Assembly: GCA_012976225.1 (NCBI GenBank)
Contig: JAAVVG010000047.1
Location: forward strand, 1-64,000
DNA length: 64,000 nt
Reading direction: 5' to 3'
Source of the DNA: Golubevia sp. BC0850
Taxonomy: Eukaryota; Basidiomycota; Exobasidiomycetes; Golubeviales; Golubeviaceae
Part shown: piece after piece, positions 1-11,325 of the stretch
Position numbering within the stretch: the first letter of the stretch is position 1
Layout of the letters: every line of letters starts with the position of its first letter
The notes under the pieces: generated by a model
Told to the model about the DNA's origin: nothing
The model's input: only the letters and a program-made list of their open reading frames with translations
The model's database searches: none
Program-made: the position numbers and the translations under genes

Positions 1-101
1 CCCTAACCCTAACCCTAACCCTAACCCTAACCCTAACCCTAACCCTAACCCTAACCCTAACCCTAACCCTAACCCTAACCCTAACCCTAACCCTAACCCT
101 A
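1..101. repeat. Telomeric repeat array (CCCTAA)n
   Basis: Sixteen perfect tandem CCCTAA units run from the first base, followed by a partial unit (CCCTA), after which the sequence becomes unique. On the opposite strand this is TTAGGG, the telomere repeat of most filamentous fungi and animals. No degenerate units are seen, so the array ends abruptly. The window therefore begins at a chromosome end, probably clipped by assembly because living telomeres are usually longer. Confidence 0.98.
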
Positions 102-107
102 GGCGGA

Positions 108-136
108 AAGTGACAGCTTGGGCCTGGCTGTCACTT
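108..136. repeat. Perfect 10-bp inverted repeat at the telomere junction
   Basis: AAGTGACAGC at 108-117 is followed by a 9-base spacer and its exact reverse complement GCTGTCACTT at 127-136. It starts seven bases inside the last telomeric unit. As single-stranded DNA or RNA it would fold into a 10-bp stem with a small loop. Function is unknown; it could be chance, a protein site, or a terminator-like hairpin of a telomeric transcript. Confidence 0.75.
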
Positions 137-448
137 GGGAACCTCTGCTTCCTTGGAAGCTGTGGATGGCAACGTCGACTTTGAGAAAATTGAACATCAC
201 CACACAGATTGCCCGTTCAAATCTCTTTCAGAGCAATATTCTTTCCACCCAGGGGAATCAGACATCTCTACCATCTCTTTGATGTCTTTCATAAGGATCC
301 AAAAACTACAAGCTAACTATCTAATTTGATTCTTCTCTCCACTGCCTTTTGCTAGAACCCCCAGCTCCCAATTCCCAGGCAAGAATTCTGATATCTCATT
401 GTCCTCGTCCTCTTGAGATCTCCCAATGAGCAGTGAAATACCTTCGCT
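137..448. other. Subtelomeric spacer, no gene seen
   Basis: No reading frame here looks coding on either strand, and I see no tandem subtelomeric repeat. The base composition resembles the neighbouring intergenic DNA. Confidence 0.5.
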
Positions 449-800
449 CTATACTGGCCTGGCTTCCCACTCCTCGTTCTGAGGACCATGAAGCATGTGA
501 GGTCCAAAGTCTTTGAGAATTTGATCGGCCACTGCTTTAGCTACTTGATGGCTTTCCTTGAGTCCTTGTAGAGCCCTCTCACCTCTGGATCGGCATTCTT
601 GACCCAATTATGGATCCAAAGTTCATGCGGGATGACTGCGTAGACTCTCGCTTGATGGGTCAGGCTTGTCGTTTTGAACGATCTTGTCGACTTGGAGCAG
701 GTGGAAAAGAGCCAAGCCTTCGTCTTTCGGACCAACCACCATCACTTCCCCAGCAACTTCATCGACAGATTGCAAGGATACCACCAGGGGAATCTAATCA
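449..800 (-). pseudogene. Broken coding remnant of unknown family next to the telomere
   Basis: Read on the minus strand, three consecutive stretches in three different frames each look like ordinary globular protein: first a stretch containing VVGPKDEGLALFHLLQVDKI, then one containing IPHELWIHNWVKNADPEVRG, then one containing AKAVADQILKDFGPHMLHGP, closing with TAG at 449-451. No GT-AG pair joins them neatly, so the reading appears broken in at least two places. The 5' part runs up against the start of the cyclotransferase gene and is missing. I do not recognise the family. It could be the decayed C-terminal third of a gene that once lay at this chromosome end. The coding impression rests on residue composition only. 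Confidence 0.35.
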
Positions 801-805
801 TCAAG

Positions 806-2777
806 ATGGCTTCAAAGGGGCATCGACAGAAGCAGCAGACGCAGACACAGCAGCGACGAGGTTGGAGCTCTGCCTTGACTTCAGTTCTATCCATTTCGAT
901 TCTCTTCATGATTCTGTCTGCCTCTCTAACTTTACTTTTACCTTCTCTAGTCGATTCAATCATTTTCATCAATCCAGAATCGATTCCAATTGAAGACTTA
1001 GAAGAATCAACCGATTCAATTCAACTTCCTCCTCCTTTATCTCGACAATACTCTCCTCTATCTTCAACTTCTCTCTCAAAGGTTCCATTACTTTCAGATC
1101 CATCTCCAATTTTAAATCATCATCTGCCAACTTCATTCCTCTCCTCAATCTTAATCCCTAGACCTCCAGAATCATCCAACAATCTCAAAGTTCAATCTCT
1201 TCTCAAATCTCAATTCGAAGGATTCAAATCAGAATGGAAGACAGAACAACCTCAATTCGAGACTCAAACTCCAATTGGAAAGAAGAGAATGTCAAATCTG
1301 ATCTTCACTTTGGATGAGAACGCTGGATCTAAGTTGACTCTTTCAGCTCATTTAGATTCCAAATGGTTTCCAAAGGGAGATAGACTGGAAGGATTCATTG
1401 GAGCTACTGACAGTGCTAGTCCTTGTGCTATGCTGGTGGATATAGCTAAGAGTTTGGATAAACCTTTGAGTAAGAGAAAGAGGCGAAGAGATTGGCAATT
1501 TAGGAGGTGGGAGAAAGAGGAGAGGGAGTTGGAATTGGAGGAGGATCGAGAGATGGAGGCTCAGATGAGATCTCTTCAAGGGAAGGACGAGGAACTTCAG
1601 AGACGAGAAATAAAGGATTTGCAAGAAACCAGAAAGAGAGATAGAGAGGAAGAACATGAAGATTGGATTCAGAGGAATTGGAAAAGGTTAGAGAGGGAGG
1701 ACACAACTCTTCAGATGGTCTTCTTCGATGGAGAGGAAGCTTATCATCAGTGGACTCATGAAGATTCTATCTATGGCTCAAAGTGAGTATTTCAGCAAGT
1801 TCAGGCGCTCGGTGTATGAGGTGCCTTGTCTCGAAAAGATGTGGTAAACTCGCTATCAAGCCAGGCTCTCTACTTGGTCTTACCTTTATCGCACTTCCAC
1901 TCAGAATTCTCTGTATTCTAATCCATTCTCTTTTTCTCTTATCCCCGTCTTCTTTCAAACCAGATCTCTAGCCACAAACTGGACCGCCTCCTCCTTCTTC
2001 CCTCGTCCCCTTTCACCTCGACGATTCACTCCCTCCTCAACTTCACGTTCTCACATGGATTCAATCCAAGTTCTGATCCTTCTGGATCTTCTAGGATCTC
2101 CCAATCCTTCAATCCCACCCTATTTCAGTCCAACAAATTGGTTACACGACTCTCTGATCAGTATAGAGAAAAGGTTAAAACAAGAAGGTCTGCTTTATCC
2201 TCCTCGATGGATCAATTCTAAAGGTAAAGAAGATACTGGAATGGGAAGAGCAAAAGGGGATAGCTTCTTTAGAACTGGAAGTTGGCATGGTGGGATTGAA
2301 GATGATCATTTACCTTTCGTCGCGGCTGGAGTTCCAGTTTTACATCTGATTCCAACCCCATTTCCAGAGGTTTGGCATAAGAAGTCGGTAAGTTTTAAGA
2401 TAACAGTCTCTTCTATGGATTGGGAATTGAAAAGTAGTTTCTCATGGCATTTGAAGATTGACTTCTAACTCATTACCTCATTCTAATCTATCTCCCAACC
2501 CCTCGTCTACTCATCTTGTCTTCACCAGGACGATGCTTCAGCTTTAGATTATCCAACTACCTACGCCTGGTCAATGATGTTCAGAACCCTGGTTGCTGAA
2601 TATCTAGGATTAGATCTCAACAGTGTGGACTTGAGGAATGAAGTTGGAGAAGGCGAGGAATTGAGAAAGCGATCTAGTAAGGAGGTTGAAGAAGAAATCT
2701 GGGAGAAGGAATGGCTGGCTGAAAGAATGAATGATAGGCAGATATGGGAGCAGAAGAAAAGGAGAAGGAGAGAGTGA
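806..2777 (+). CDS. Glutaminyl-peptide cyclotransferase (M28 family), membrane anchored
   Basis: Converts N-terminal glutamine of proteins to pyroglutamate, normally in the secretory pathway. Exons 806-1782, 1964-2387 and 2529-2777 join in phase to give 549 residues. After a short basic start, residues about 17-55 form one hydrophobic segment, probably a signal anchor. The zinc site is complete: Asp about 202 in ATDSASPCAM, Glu about 310 in FDGEEA, and His about 464 in FPEVWHKKSDD. The substrate motif GSWHGGIEDDH is also present. The protein is much longer than animal QPCT (about 361) because of the N-terminal region and a Lys/Arg/Glu-rich insert of roughly 75 residues, about 225-300, just before the FDGEEA strand. 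The C-terminus is also highly charged. The ATG at 806 is chosen because it precedes the anchor. This is the first gene in from the telomere. Confidence 0.9.
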
Positions 2778-3346
2778 GGCGGAAGACGAATCGAGAGAAA
2801 GGGAGAGAGGGGGGGGGTTCTGATATTCATCTTGTATATTCTGCATTGCTCTGGAGACATGTACTGCTTCTTATTCTTGAAAGTGTCTTTAAGACCGCCC
2901 CAATACTTCGTCAAGTGATTCCCTAGTCCTCCCGTTTCAATTCAAAATTGAACTGTCAAGAACCCGAGAAAAGCAAGATTAGAAGGCATCTTTTCACTTT
3001 CATTCTTGTCTCCTAAATCTTCTTTCTTCTCTTTTTGATCGCCCTTACCTCGTTCATTCTAGTGAAGGGCTGACTCAACAAGTGGTGCGAGGGGTCAAAG
3101 AGCTGAACCTGATCCTCTGTCAACACTTTTTCTAAAATGGCTTTTGAGACAATTGTTGGCTACGAGTTTGATCGTCTACTGTAATCAGGCTTCAAACGTT
3201 CTGGATCAAGGACTGATTTCGATATTCCCAGCAACAAGATGAGAGTAAATGCTACAACACGTTTCGACTCGTTTCATCTTCCCACCAACAACCAAGCCAT
3301 CTCTCCAACGTACCGCCACTAGAACGAGTCAGCAGACAAGGTTAGA
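2778..3346. other. Convergent intergenic region
   Basis: This lies between the 3' ends of the cyclotransferase (+) and the ARS2 homologue (-). No coding frame, RNA gene or repeat is apparent. Confidence 0.6.
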
Positions 3347-6300
3347 TCAATAGTTCAATTCCAGTTCAGCTGCTCCAGTAGCAGGACCATCCAAGTCGTG
3401 ATAGCTCTGCTGCTTGGTAGCTCTTGGATCTAAAGGTTGACCATCTGCAAGAGATTGAGCCTGAGTTTCGTTTCCATTTCCATTCAATCCCGATTTCGAG
3501 CCTCCAGCGTCGTTCCCAGTAGGTTTAGGTCCGAGTCTGGAGCTAAGGCTTGAGGTAGTAGAACCATTTCCAGAATGTTTAAATCCAGCTTGAGAATTGC
3601 CAGATCTTGGACCTGTAGATTCGTCCATGACGTCTTCGGTGACGGAGGGTCTTGAGTTTCCTATTCGAATCAGAACGTTTCCTGAACCAGCAGAGGCAGG
3701 GATGTTGGAAGAAGAATGTCCTCCTCTAGAACGATGACGATGATCACTGTTGTAAGGTTCCATTCTCATCGAACCATTTCCTAGCATTCCACCACCTCTC
3801 CTAGCTCCGGAACCTCTAGGTCTTGGACGAGAAGCGTACGATCTAGGGTCATTGTGTTCGTTGGTCTTGCTGAGATGGTACTGGCTCATAGGTCTGGCTG
3901 GATCAGAGACGTAGCAATTGAAGACTTTTTGCTGGAGAGTGAAGGAACAGAGAGAAAGATGGAAAAAACAAGAATCTGGGGAGTTAGAGTGATGCTCCAA
4001 CTCCAGCTGAACCAGTCATCGACGACGCGAGCTTCTTCCAACCCTCTTCAACAACTCACCTTTTCCAACTTTGAAGAGATCTTCTCGTCCAAAAACGATT
4101 GATGCTTGTTAGCGACATGTTTCTGAACGAACATTGAGCCTTTGAAGAGTTTCCCACATTGTTGAGTCGCTCCTGAATTCTCTTCTCCAGCAGTCGGAAT
4201 CTCGACGATGCATCTGAATTTCTCAGGACCAGCTTCTTGAACCCAAGTCTTAGCTTCCTCCAAGATCCAGTTCTGAATGTTGACTCCTCCATGAGGAACC
4301 AGATCTACCTTCGCGTCCAGAAGAAGCGCAGTTCTATCGTCCAAGGATTTCTGCCAGAATTCTTCTTGAGAACCATCTTTACCTGTCTTGATAGATTCGA
4401 AAGACCTTCCGTTTTGAGGAGTCTTTCTGACGCTGAGGGTAGCTCTACGAACCAGTTCATCCGGGTATTCGGTCTGGACACAAGCGTAGTAGTCTAAGTT
4501 GAAGACTTGTCGGAGGCAATCGATGGAGAGATCCAGAAGAGTTCGAACCTGTAGTCCAAAAGGAATGAACAGTGATCAGGGGAAACTTCTGTCAGCAATC
4601 TCCCTGAAAGCAGAGAGAGTAGTCCCAAGAGTTTAGAAAGCGAAGATTAGAACTCACCAATTCCTTCCTCTTCTCCAAAGCTTCTTCATCTAAATCTTTA
4701 GCACTACCTTCTTCGTCACTTTCTCTAACCAATCTCAAATCCATGTCTTCAGATTCCTTCCACTTGTTCTCAACAATCTTTTCCCTAGCTTCTTCCTGTT
4801 CCAACAGTCCACTGAAAGCACCGTCCTTCATTTCTCTAACTCTCTTTCTGATCTCCTCGGACAAGTCAGTGACTGTCTCTTCTGAGTCTCCTTCTCTGAA
4901 CAGCGATTTGTCTTGCTCCTCACAAAGAGAGACAAGTCTTCTAGCTTGGAACAGGTCGAATCGCATCCGCTTCAAGCAAGTTGCAAACTCAGGAATGATA
5001 CGAAGACGAGCGGTTGCTCGTTTGTTTACCACTCCCAAAGGAATTGTTGAACTTCCAACTTGAGGTAAACCAGCGTTGTCAGCCTAATGGTTGAAGGGAG
5101 ACAAGGTCAGAGTTAAAGTTCAGGAAATCAAGATTAGAAATCACTTTTAGTCGTTGGAAAGATCACGCTCTCTTTCTTCCTCCGGATCAACTACTCACAT
5201 GGATAGGGTTCAATCTATTCACCATTCCACTGATATCGACTCCATCATCGAACCTAGCCCAACCAACTCTCATGTTGTGTTTCAAAGCATTGGGTTCAGC
5301 CAAAGCTAGATATTGAAACCCTTCTTCCTTCCTCAAGATCCTTTCCAACTCTTTTCTTGGTTGATCTGGAGGAATAGCTAAGAAAAACAGAAGATTTGGA
5401 TCTGCAGGAATGATTGCATTCTCATGCTGTATGATTTCCTTTCCATTTCGAGTGTGGATTGAAGCCGGTACGTCGAATCCAGCTGGCACACCATCGTTTC
5501 CGTGGATGTCAGGTCCAGGTGGATTGACATCGACTGCGTCTTTCGATGCAGCTGTAGAAGAGAGGAAAGAGAGAGACAGAGATGAGAAAGAGTTGGAGAT
5601 GAGAGCTAATCAAGAGCTCATTTTACACACCGCACAAGAAAGAAACTCACCTTTCAAATCCCAATTCACCTCATCGATCTCTCCTGCCTGCAATTCCTTC
5701 ACCCAGATTTCCTTTCTTCCTTCTCTTCCCTTCTTGATCCTCATCTTCCTATCTTCTTCATAATCGTACCCATCTGCATCTTCATAAAAGTATTTCTCTT
5801 TGAACCAAACCTTATCGCAATGCTCCTCGAAGAAAGTCTTCAACAACCTCTTTTGAAATTCTAGTCTATAAGCACTATACTCTGCGAAAAGCTTGTCTTT
5901 AGCTTCGTAAGAGGGATGTCCAGCGGATTTAGCTAGATCAGCAAAGGATCTGAAGTTCAGCAGACCAGAGTTCTTGAAAGGATCGAAAACACCACTGGAA
6001 AAAGAGAAGAAAGAACAGGTTTGAGACGAAAGAAGAAGCCGAAAGAGTTCTCTTGACTCACCCTGCTTCCTTGTTGGCTTTGGCAGAAGCGTGAGAACTT
6101 GCATCTGCTTCGGCTCCAATACCCATCCAGTAATCACGTTCTCTTCCGTAGTCTCTTCCTGTATCAGAAGTCAAGCAAAAGGCCGGTAGCCTGAGTGATT
6201 CCTTGGAAGATGCTTCCTTTCAGCAAGACCAGAACCTGAACCTGAACTCACCTCCTCTTCCTCCCCAATCGTCCTCGTACCCATAATCATGGCCATATCC

Positions 6301-7363
6301 ATAATCATATTCAGATGAATAATCATAGCCATGTCCATCATCGTAATACTCCCTACTTCTTCTCTCTCCTCCTCTATAATCTCTGCCATAACCACCACTT
6401 TCGTAATCTCTTCCGTAAGCATAATCGTAATCATATCCATCTCTACGATAATGATCTTCATATCTGTCTCTCTCTCTTTCCCTTTCGTACTCTCTTGGAC
6501 CATATCTTCCGTCTCTGTCTCCAGCTGGTCTGATTTTGGAAGGAGGACGATATCCGTCTTTCCCAGTTGGATAAACCTCGTAATCATCTGGAGGACCTCT
6601 AGATCTTCCTCTATATGATCGAACAGGAGCTCTAGAGTCGTAATCGTATTCGTAACTATAATCGTAATCATAATCATAGTCTCTTGATCTGCTGGGAGGC
6701 ATACCAGAAGAAGTGGAAGATCTTGGAAGGTCGTAAGATTCTCTTGGACCTTTGAAAGATGAGTTTCCGTTTGGAGATGGAGAGCGACCTCTTTTACGAG
6801 GAGGTGCAAATCCTAATGGTTTAGGTAGAGAGGCTGAGAGAGGTGAAGACCAATTGAATGAGCAAGATGAGAGAGAAGGGGAAACACTTCGAGGATGGCT
6901 TGTTGTTCTAAGGAGAGCCACCCTTCCTATCTTTCTTTCGCCATCCTGCTCTTTGCAGTCTCTGTCAAAGAAGAGCATAGCACATATCGCAGCTACATCC
7001 GGAGACAAGAATGGCCAAGAAGGAAACATGCTCAACTTCTCTTCCCTCCTCCTCAAATCCGTGTTCTCCAAACCCTCTCTCTCTCCTCTCGCTTTCTCTC
7101 GGCTCTTCTTCGAAAGGAAAAGAATCACAATCTTGATCTGACTACTCACAATGACCTCTACCATCTGAATGAGCCCCACTGCCACCTCCAGAGATGACGT
7201 CTCCCATTCTAATCAGACCACCTCCTGCCGCTGGCGCCTTGGACCCCAAAGGTGGAACAGAGGGTAAACCATGTTGATGGGATCTATTAGAAGTGGGCAG
7301 AGACCTATTTTGTTCCCGTTCTTGATCGTATCTCTCTCTGGAATGTCTGTCGTCCGAGTCCAT
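3347..7363 (-). CDS. SERRATE/ARS2 homologue, nuclear RNA processing factor
   Basis: ARS2 proteins bind the nuclear cap-binding complex and route capped RNAs to processing or decay. Eight exons (7150-7363, 6252-6833, 6062-6158, 5651-5994, 5199-5551, 4658-5083, 4060-4548, 3347-3931) close exactly in frame to 1029 residues. The start MDSDDRHSRE leads into an Arg/Ser and Tyr/Asp-rich region with runs of alternating Asp-Tyr and RERERD. Then comes the ARS2 N-terminal domain (FAEYSAYRLEFQKRLLKTFF, WFKEKY), an RRM-like middle region, and a helical section. The conserved zinc finger is near exon 7's end: CGKLFKGSMFVQKHVANKH with His-x4-His. A Gly/Arg/Ser tail follows. The long first intron (6834-7149) has the least certain acceptor. 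The family assignment is firm from the zinc finger and the N-terminal domain. Confidence 0.87.
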
Positions 7364-7928
7364 CTTTGAGGGGTTGAGGGTTGGGACTGGATGGATGAAG
7401 GGAGAGCAAGAGAATGATGAAGGAAATACTATGATAGAAGGAAGAAAGAGAGAGGCGAAGATAGAAGAGAGAGAAGAGGAGGATTCAAAGAGGAGAGGAG
7501 GAAGGAGGAGGAATGAAGAGAGTGAGAACGATTGATGGATTTGCAGTGTTGATGAAGATGCAACAGAGGATATTAAATCCAGTGTTAGAAAGAAAAGGAA
7601 TCAAAGAAGTAATGAAAGAGAGAAAGAAAGAAAGAAAGAAAGAAGAAGAGAGGAAGAGAGATGAAGGGACCTTCGCTCTCAAGGATTCGCTCCCGTTCCT
7701 TCAGCTGAACTGAACTGAACCGAACCGAACCCATCCTGGAGCTAACCATTCTAAAAGCTTTAGCTTCATCAGTTCGATATCAGTCCCACTTGAGAAGAGA
7801 GACTGATGCAGTGTCATTCTCCTAGACTAAGACTGCTCTACTTGCTAATGGATTTGACTGGATTTGACTTGATACGCTTCCGCTTGCATTTCTTGATGAT
7901 GAATGAAGAAGAAGAATAGAAGAAGTAG

Positions 7929-7982
<54 letters not shown>

Positions 7983-9792
7983 CACCGAAACAGAAGAAGA
8001 TGAGCTGGATTGAGTGACTTGGTAGGAGGATCGAAGGGAGCCCAAGTCATGGTACAGTCCATCGTTTCCTAGGATCGATGGGCCCCTTGATCTCACATCT
8101 CCATCTTCTACCTAGCAGCTTCTCAATTTCTCTAAAGCAATGACCAATTCAAATCTGAGCAAGCTTTTGTTTGAATGAAACTCCAAAGATCCCAAGGAAG
8201 AAGAGAGTGACCCTATCGAATTGTTGGAGAGTTCTATCCGTTCTCTTGCCTTTTGGAGCCCTTTCAAATTAAGAGGTCCAAAAAAAGCGGAATCCGATCT
8301 GGACCTTAAGTTGGGAAGCGGAGTACAGAAAGAGAGAGTGGTGAGAGATCGGTCCAATGGGATCCATGTCGACTTGGTGACCTTTCCTTTCGAAAGCTAC
8401 GAAGAGCCTGCTAATTATAAGCTTCTACTTAGCTCGAGATCTTTTTGATCCAGAATTCAAACTCGATGTATCCCCCCTAGATCAAGGATTTTCGGAAATC
8501 GATTGTTTGTCTGTCCGAATATGCAACTCGCTGCTCAGGTCTCTCTCTCTCTCTCTCGCTTTCTCGCTCTGTCTCTCTAATGTTAATTCAACCCTGATAT
8601 GTCTAGCAAAAAACTAAAAGAAGGGTACCTTCAGAAAAAGGCCTTGAAAAGTCAAAGAAGCTCTTGTATGCCTCTCAATTCCAAAGATTATCCTCTTTTG
8701 AAGCTGTTGAGAGAAAGGTTAAATTCCACCTGTTCTTTGAGTTGAGTACCAGTTAAGGATTAAATTTGGGAAGAACTTAAGAGCTTTACAGGAGATCCAA
8801 GTGATTAAGAATAGAAAGGAAAGTTGGTAAAGGTGGAAGACTACTCATACAAACGACGACATCACTCTCTTTTGGATTGCATTCTTGATTCCACTTTGCA
8901 AAAAAGAGGGTCGCTGGCTGGGCTGAAAAACTGCTGTCTTTGTCTTGTTGAGAGCTCACTAGGGAAGCGCAGGACATTTCAAGCATGAAATCTTCTAGTT
9001 TTCGACTTTTGACGCGCAGGGGTCGTCAAGGCAAGTTCGGGACTCTTCCTTTTCCACTCTCTTATCTCCTGTCAAATGTATGCAATCTCAGATCTTCAGC
9101 TATTGAAGATCTCACTACCATCGGTGCTTTCAGTCTCGCCTCGAAGCAGAGCAAGACACCAGAAGGCCATGCAATCTCGAGGGTTTAGAGTAGAGAGAAG
9201 TGCAGAAAGAAGATGAGAAGAAAGAAAATTGAACGAATTTGAGAACCTGGGACATAAAATGAGGAAGGTCAAAAAGAAGGGGTTCGAGAAAGAGAATCCA
9301 GAGGTCGAAACTCTGATAATCTGCTTTGCGTTGGTGAATGGGGGTTCGGAAGGGACGTAGATAGAAATAGAAGAGAAAAGCTTGAACTTCTTGATCTTAT
9401 TAACACTTCAAACGATTTTATAGGTTCTTGATTGAAGTTGACTGTCGGAGTGGAAAGCTCGAGAAGCATTGCGGAAAAGAATTGTTGATGAATCGAACCA
9501 GGAGGAACAGTTTGAGATCCAAAACAAGAGCTACCTAGTTGAAAAGTAGAAGAGTTGTTGGAAAGCTCTTGATGAGAGCAGAAGAGTGTTCTTGTCGAAC
9601 AAACGGAGGATTGAGAGAAATGTTGAGTCGAGCTGGGGTGATAAGTAGAATGAAATGATGAGAGAAATGAGCAAAAGATTATGGAGAAGTTGGAATCATT
9701 TTGGAAGCTCTATATCATTCCCTCTACAGTAGTCTCTCTCTTTTCCGGTCAGATGTAACTTGTGTATCTCGATTCACCTTGCTTTAGGAGCA
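7364..9792. other. Long intergenic region with CT/GA-rich tracts, no gene supported
   Basis: This 2.4-kb stretch lies upstream of the ARS2 homologue. It holds purine-rich DNA near 7400-7670 (possible 5' leader), the GA microsatellite at 7932-7980, and CT-rich sequence near 8540. Short open frames here are low complexity or lack an ATG. The last 75 bases or so (from about 9715) share sequence with the region beside F-box copy C, so the duplicated block begins before the F-box stop codon. Confidence 0.5.
7932..7980. repeat. (GA)n microsatellite
   Basis: About 24 uninterrupted GA dinucleotides. It lies in noncoding DNA upstream of the ARS2 homologue. Confidence 0.95.
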
Positions 9793-10999
9793 TCAGATCC
9801 CTATCTCAATGTAGTTTGGGACTGAACGCAGATCTAAGACTTCTCCTACCAACTCTCTTAGCTCCGATAAAATTGGACACTCGTCGAAAGACACGACTAG
9901 AGTTGAGTTTTGAGTGGAATCATCCTGACACCTTCCACTTCCATCCCTGATTCTACGTTCTTCTTTCTCTGCTGCAATAGAGTCAACAGCCCCTCTCGTC
10001 CAGACGTGGATCTTCAGCAGTCCATCTCAACTCGACTTATAGTGTACATCTTTTTTCTATATTTTCGCAACCACCAAGAAGGTCTGGAACCCATACTGCT
10101 GAAATGGACGGTATATTTGTAGGAATTCTACGCTCTCCGTTGGGAAAGATTAGAGTCGAGGTTGAAGGAATGTTCATCCAGAGCTGAAAGTCTGAACAGC
10201 CGTCGAGCTCCAGAACCTTCAGGGAAGGCAGTTCGAGCCGTTGGAACGCACTGGAATAAGCCAGATCTTGATGTTCATCCATGTCCAGAAAGAGATGTTT
10301 AAGCCTCTGAGCTGGTGCTTCCAACATCTTTCTCCACTTCGAATGGGACATCGGGTAATAGATGGCTAGTGATGTCAGGTTGTTCAGAAGATGGGAGGAG
10401 AATTGAGCTGACTTCTCAGTTCTACTGTCCATAGAACAGAGAATGTAGACTCTTGAGAATCTCTGGGTAGAGGCTTGACGTTTCCTTCCCCGACAAGGCG
10501 AACCGATGGATTGAATAAGGTATCGAGATTGGAAACCCTGAATTCTGTTGACTTGGGAAGCTGCATCGCGAAAACTAGGATGGTCTCTACATCTGAAAAG
10601 TTCACCCAGTCAGCTGCGACCCAAAGGCTTTGAAGTGTTTCTCTTGGTTTGGCGATAATCTCTTCGAGGTGAATCGGGTGATCTACCGCTAGTCTGGTTG
10701 GACTCTGCAGCGAGATCTCCTCCAAGATACTTCGACTTTTCTCGTCAAATGGATCCAATGCTTCAAATTTCCAATCCTTCGTTTCCTCTGGAAGGACCAG
10801 ACTTCTCCATAGACTTGAGTTCTCCTCCATCGTTTGAGACCATTGCTGGCAGACCTCTCTGAAGATGGCTACTTCTCTAGGGGAGAGATGCTTGAAGACT
10901 CGGAGTCTGATTTCGGATGGTGATTTCGGATGGCAGATCGTTCAAGGTCATGAGCTGACTAGACCCTGCAGAACTTGAGTTTGATGGGAAAGAGGGCAT
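9793..10999 (-). pseudogene. F-box protein, copy A (broken)
   Basis: This is a paralogue of the F-box gene at 21348. On the minus strand it starts with ATG at 10997-10999, directly after a TAG acceptor-like site, and encodes the F-box opening LNDLPSEI and later FREVCQQWSQTMEENSSLW. A 13-bp tandem duplication (10908-10920 and 10921-10933) shifts the frame inside the F-box. Further frame shifts occur near 10384-10432 and near the former C-terminus. Long segments still align with copy B, such as PSLKVLELDG and ISAVWVPDLLGGCEN. The final frame ends at TGA 9793-9795. A GTAAGG donor-like site at 11087 upstream resembles one ahead of copy B, so a 5' exon may once have existed. Shared sequence continues past the stop to about 9715, as in copy C. 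Confidence 0.8.
10908..10933. repeat. 13-bp tandem duplication within F-box copy A
   Basis: The unit TGATTTCGGATGG occurs twice back to back. Copy B has one copy of the corresponding sequence, so this is a duplication in copy A that shifts its frame. Confidence 0.9.
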
Positions 11000-11325
11000 C
11001 TAGGAGAGATAGAGGTGGAAGAGGAAAAGCAAGTTAGAGAGTCGAAAAGGCTAATCTGAATGACCCTTGATCGAGTCTAGACCTTACTGTAGCTTGGTTT
11101 AACATCGTTGTCAGAACATCCAAGAATATACTGTATACTTCTATCAAACTTGATGAATCGTTGTTGAGGTCAAGAGCAAGAAGAATCTTACACTTTCGCC
11201 TTTGAACATCACCCATCTCTTCCTACTCCTTCACCACTTTGCTTCTTGAGACAAATTTTGTTCTCGTTCGCGAGCTAATTCATCAGCTTCTATCGATCGG
11301 ATCCCATCAATCTTGACCAAAGATC
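11000..11325. other. Divergent intergenic region
   Basis: This separates F-box copy A (-) from the KIAA1143-like gene (+). It contains the donor-like GTAAGG at about 11087 on the minus strand, which matches in position a GTAAGT upstream of copy B. Otherwise I see no gene, and promoter elements cannot be named. Confidence 0.45.

Noticed and set aside
541-735. Single 64-codon frame near the telomere as a stand-alone gene
   Set aside because: Its apparent start is not an ATG and the flanking frames carry the rest of the coding signal, so it is treated as part of a broken remnant.
7845-8096. Possible two-exon small gene on the minus strand spanning the GA microsatellite
   Set aside because: A good GTGAGT donor is present, but the frame starts with GTG, not ATG, and half of it is translated microsatellite. 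No family features.
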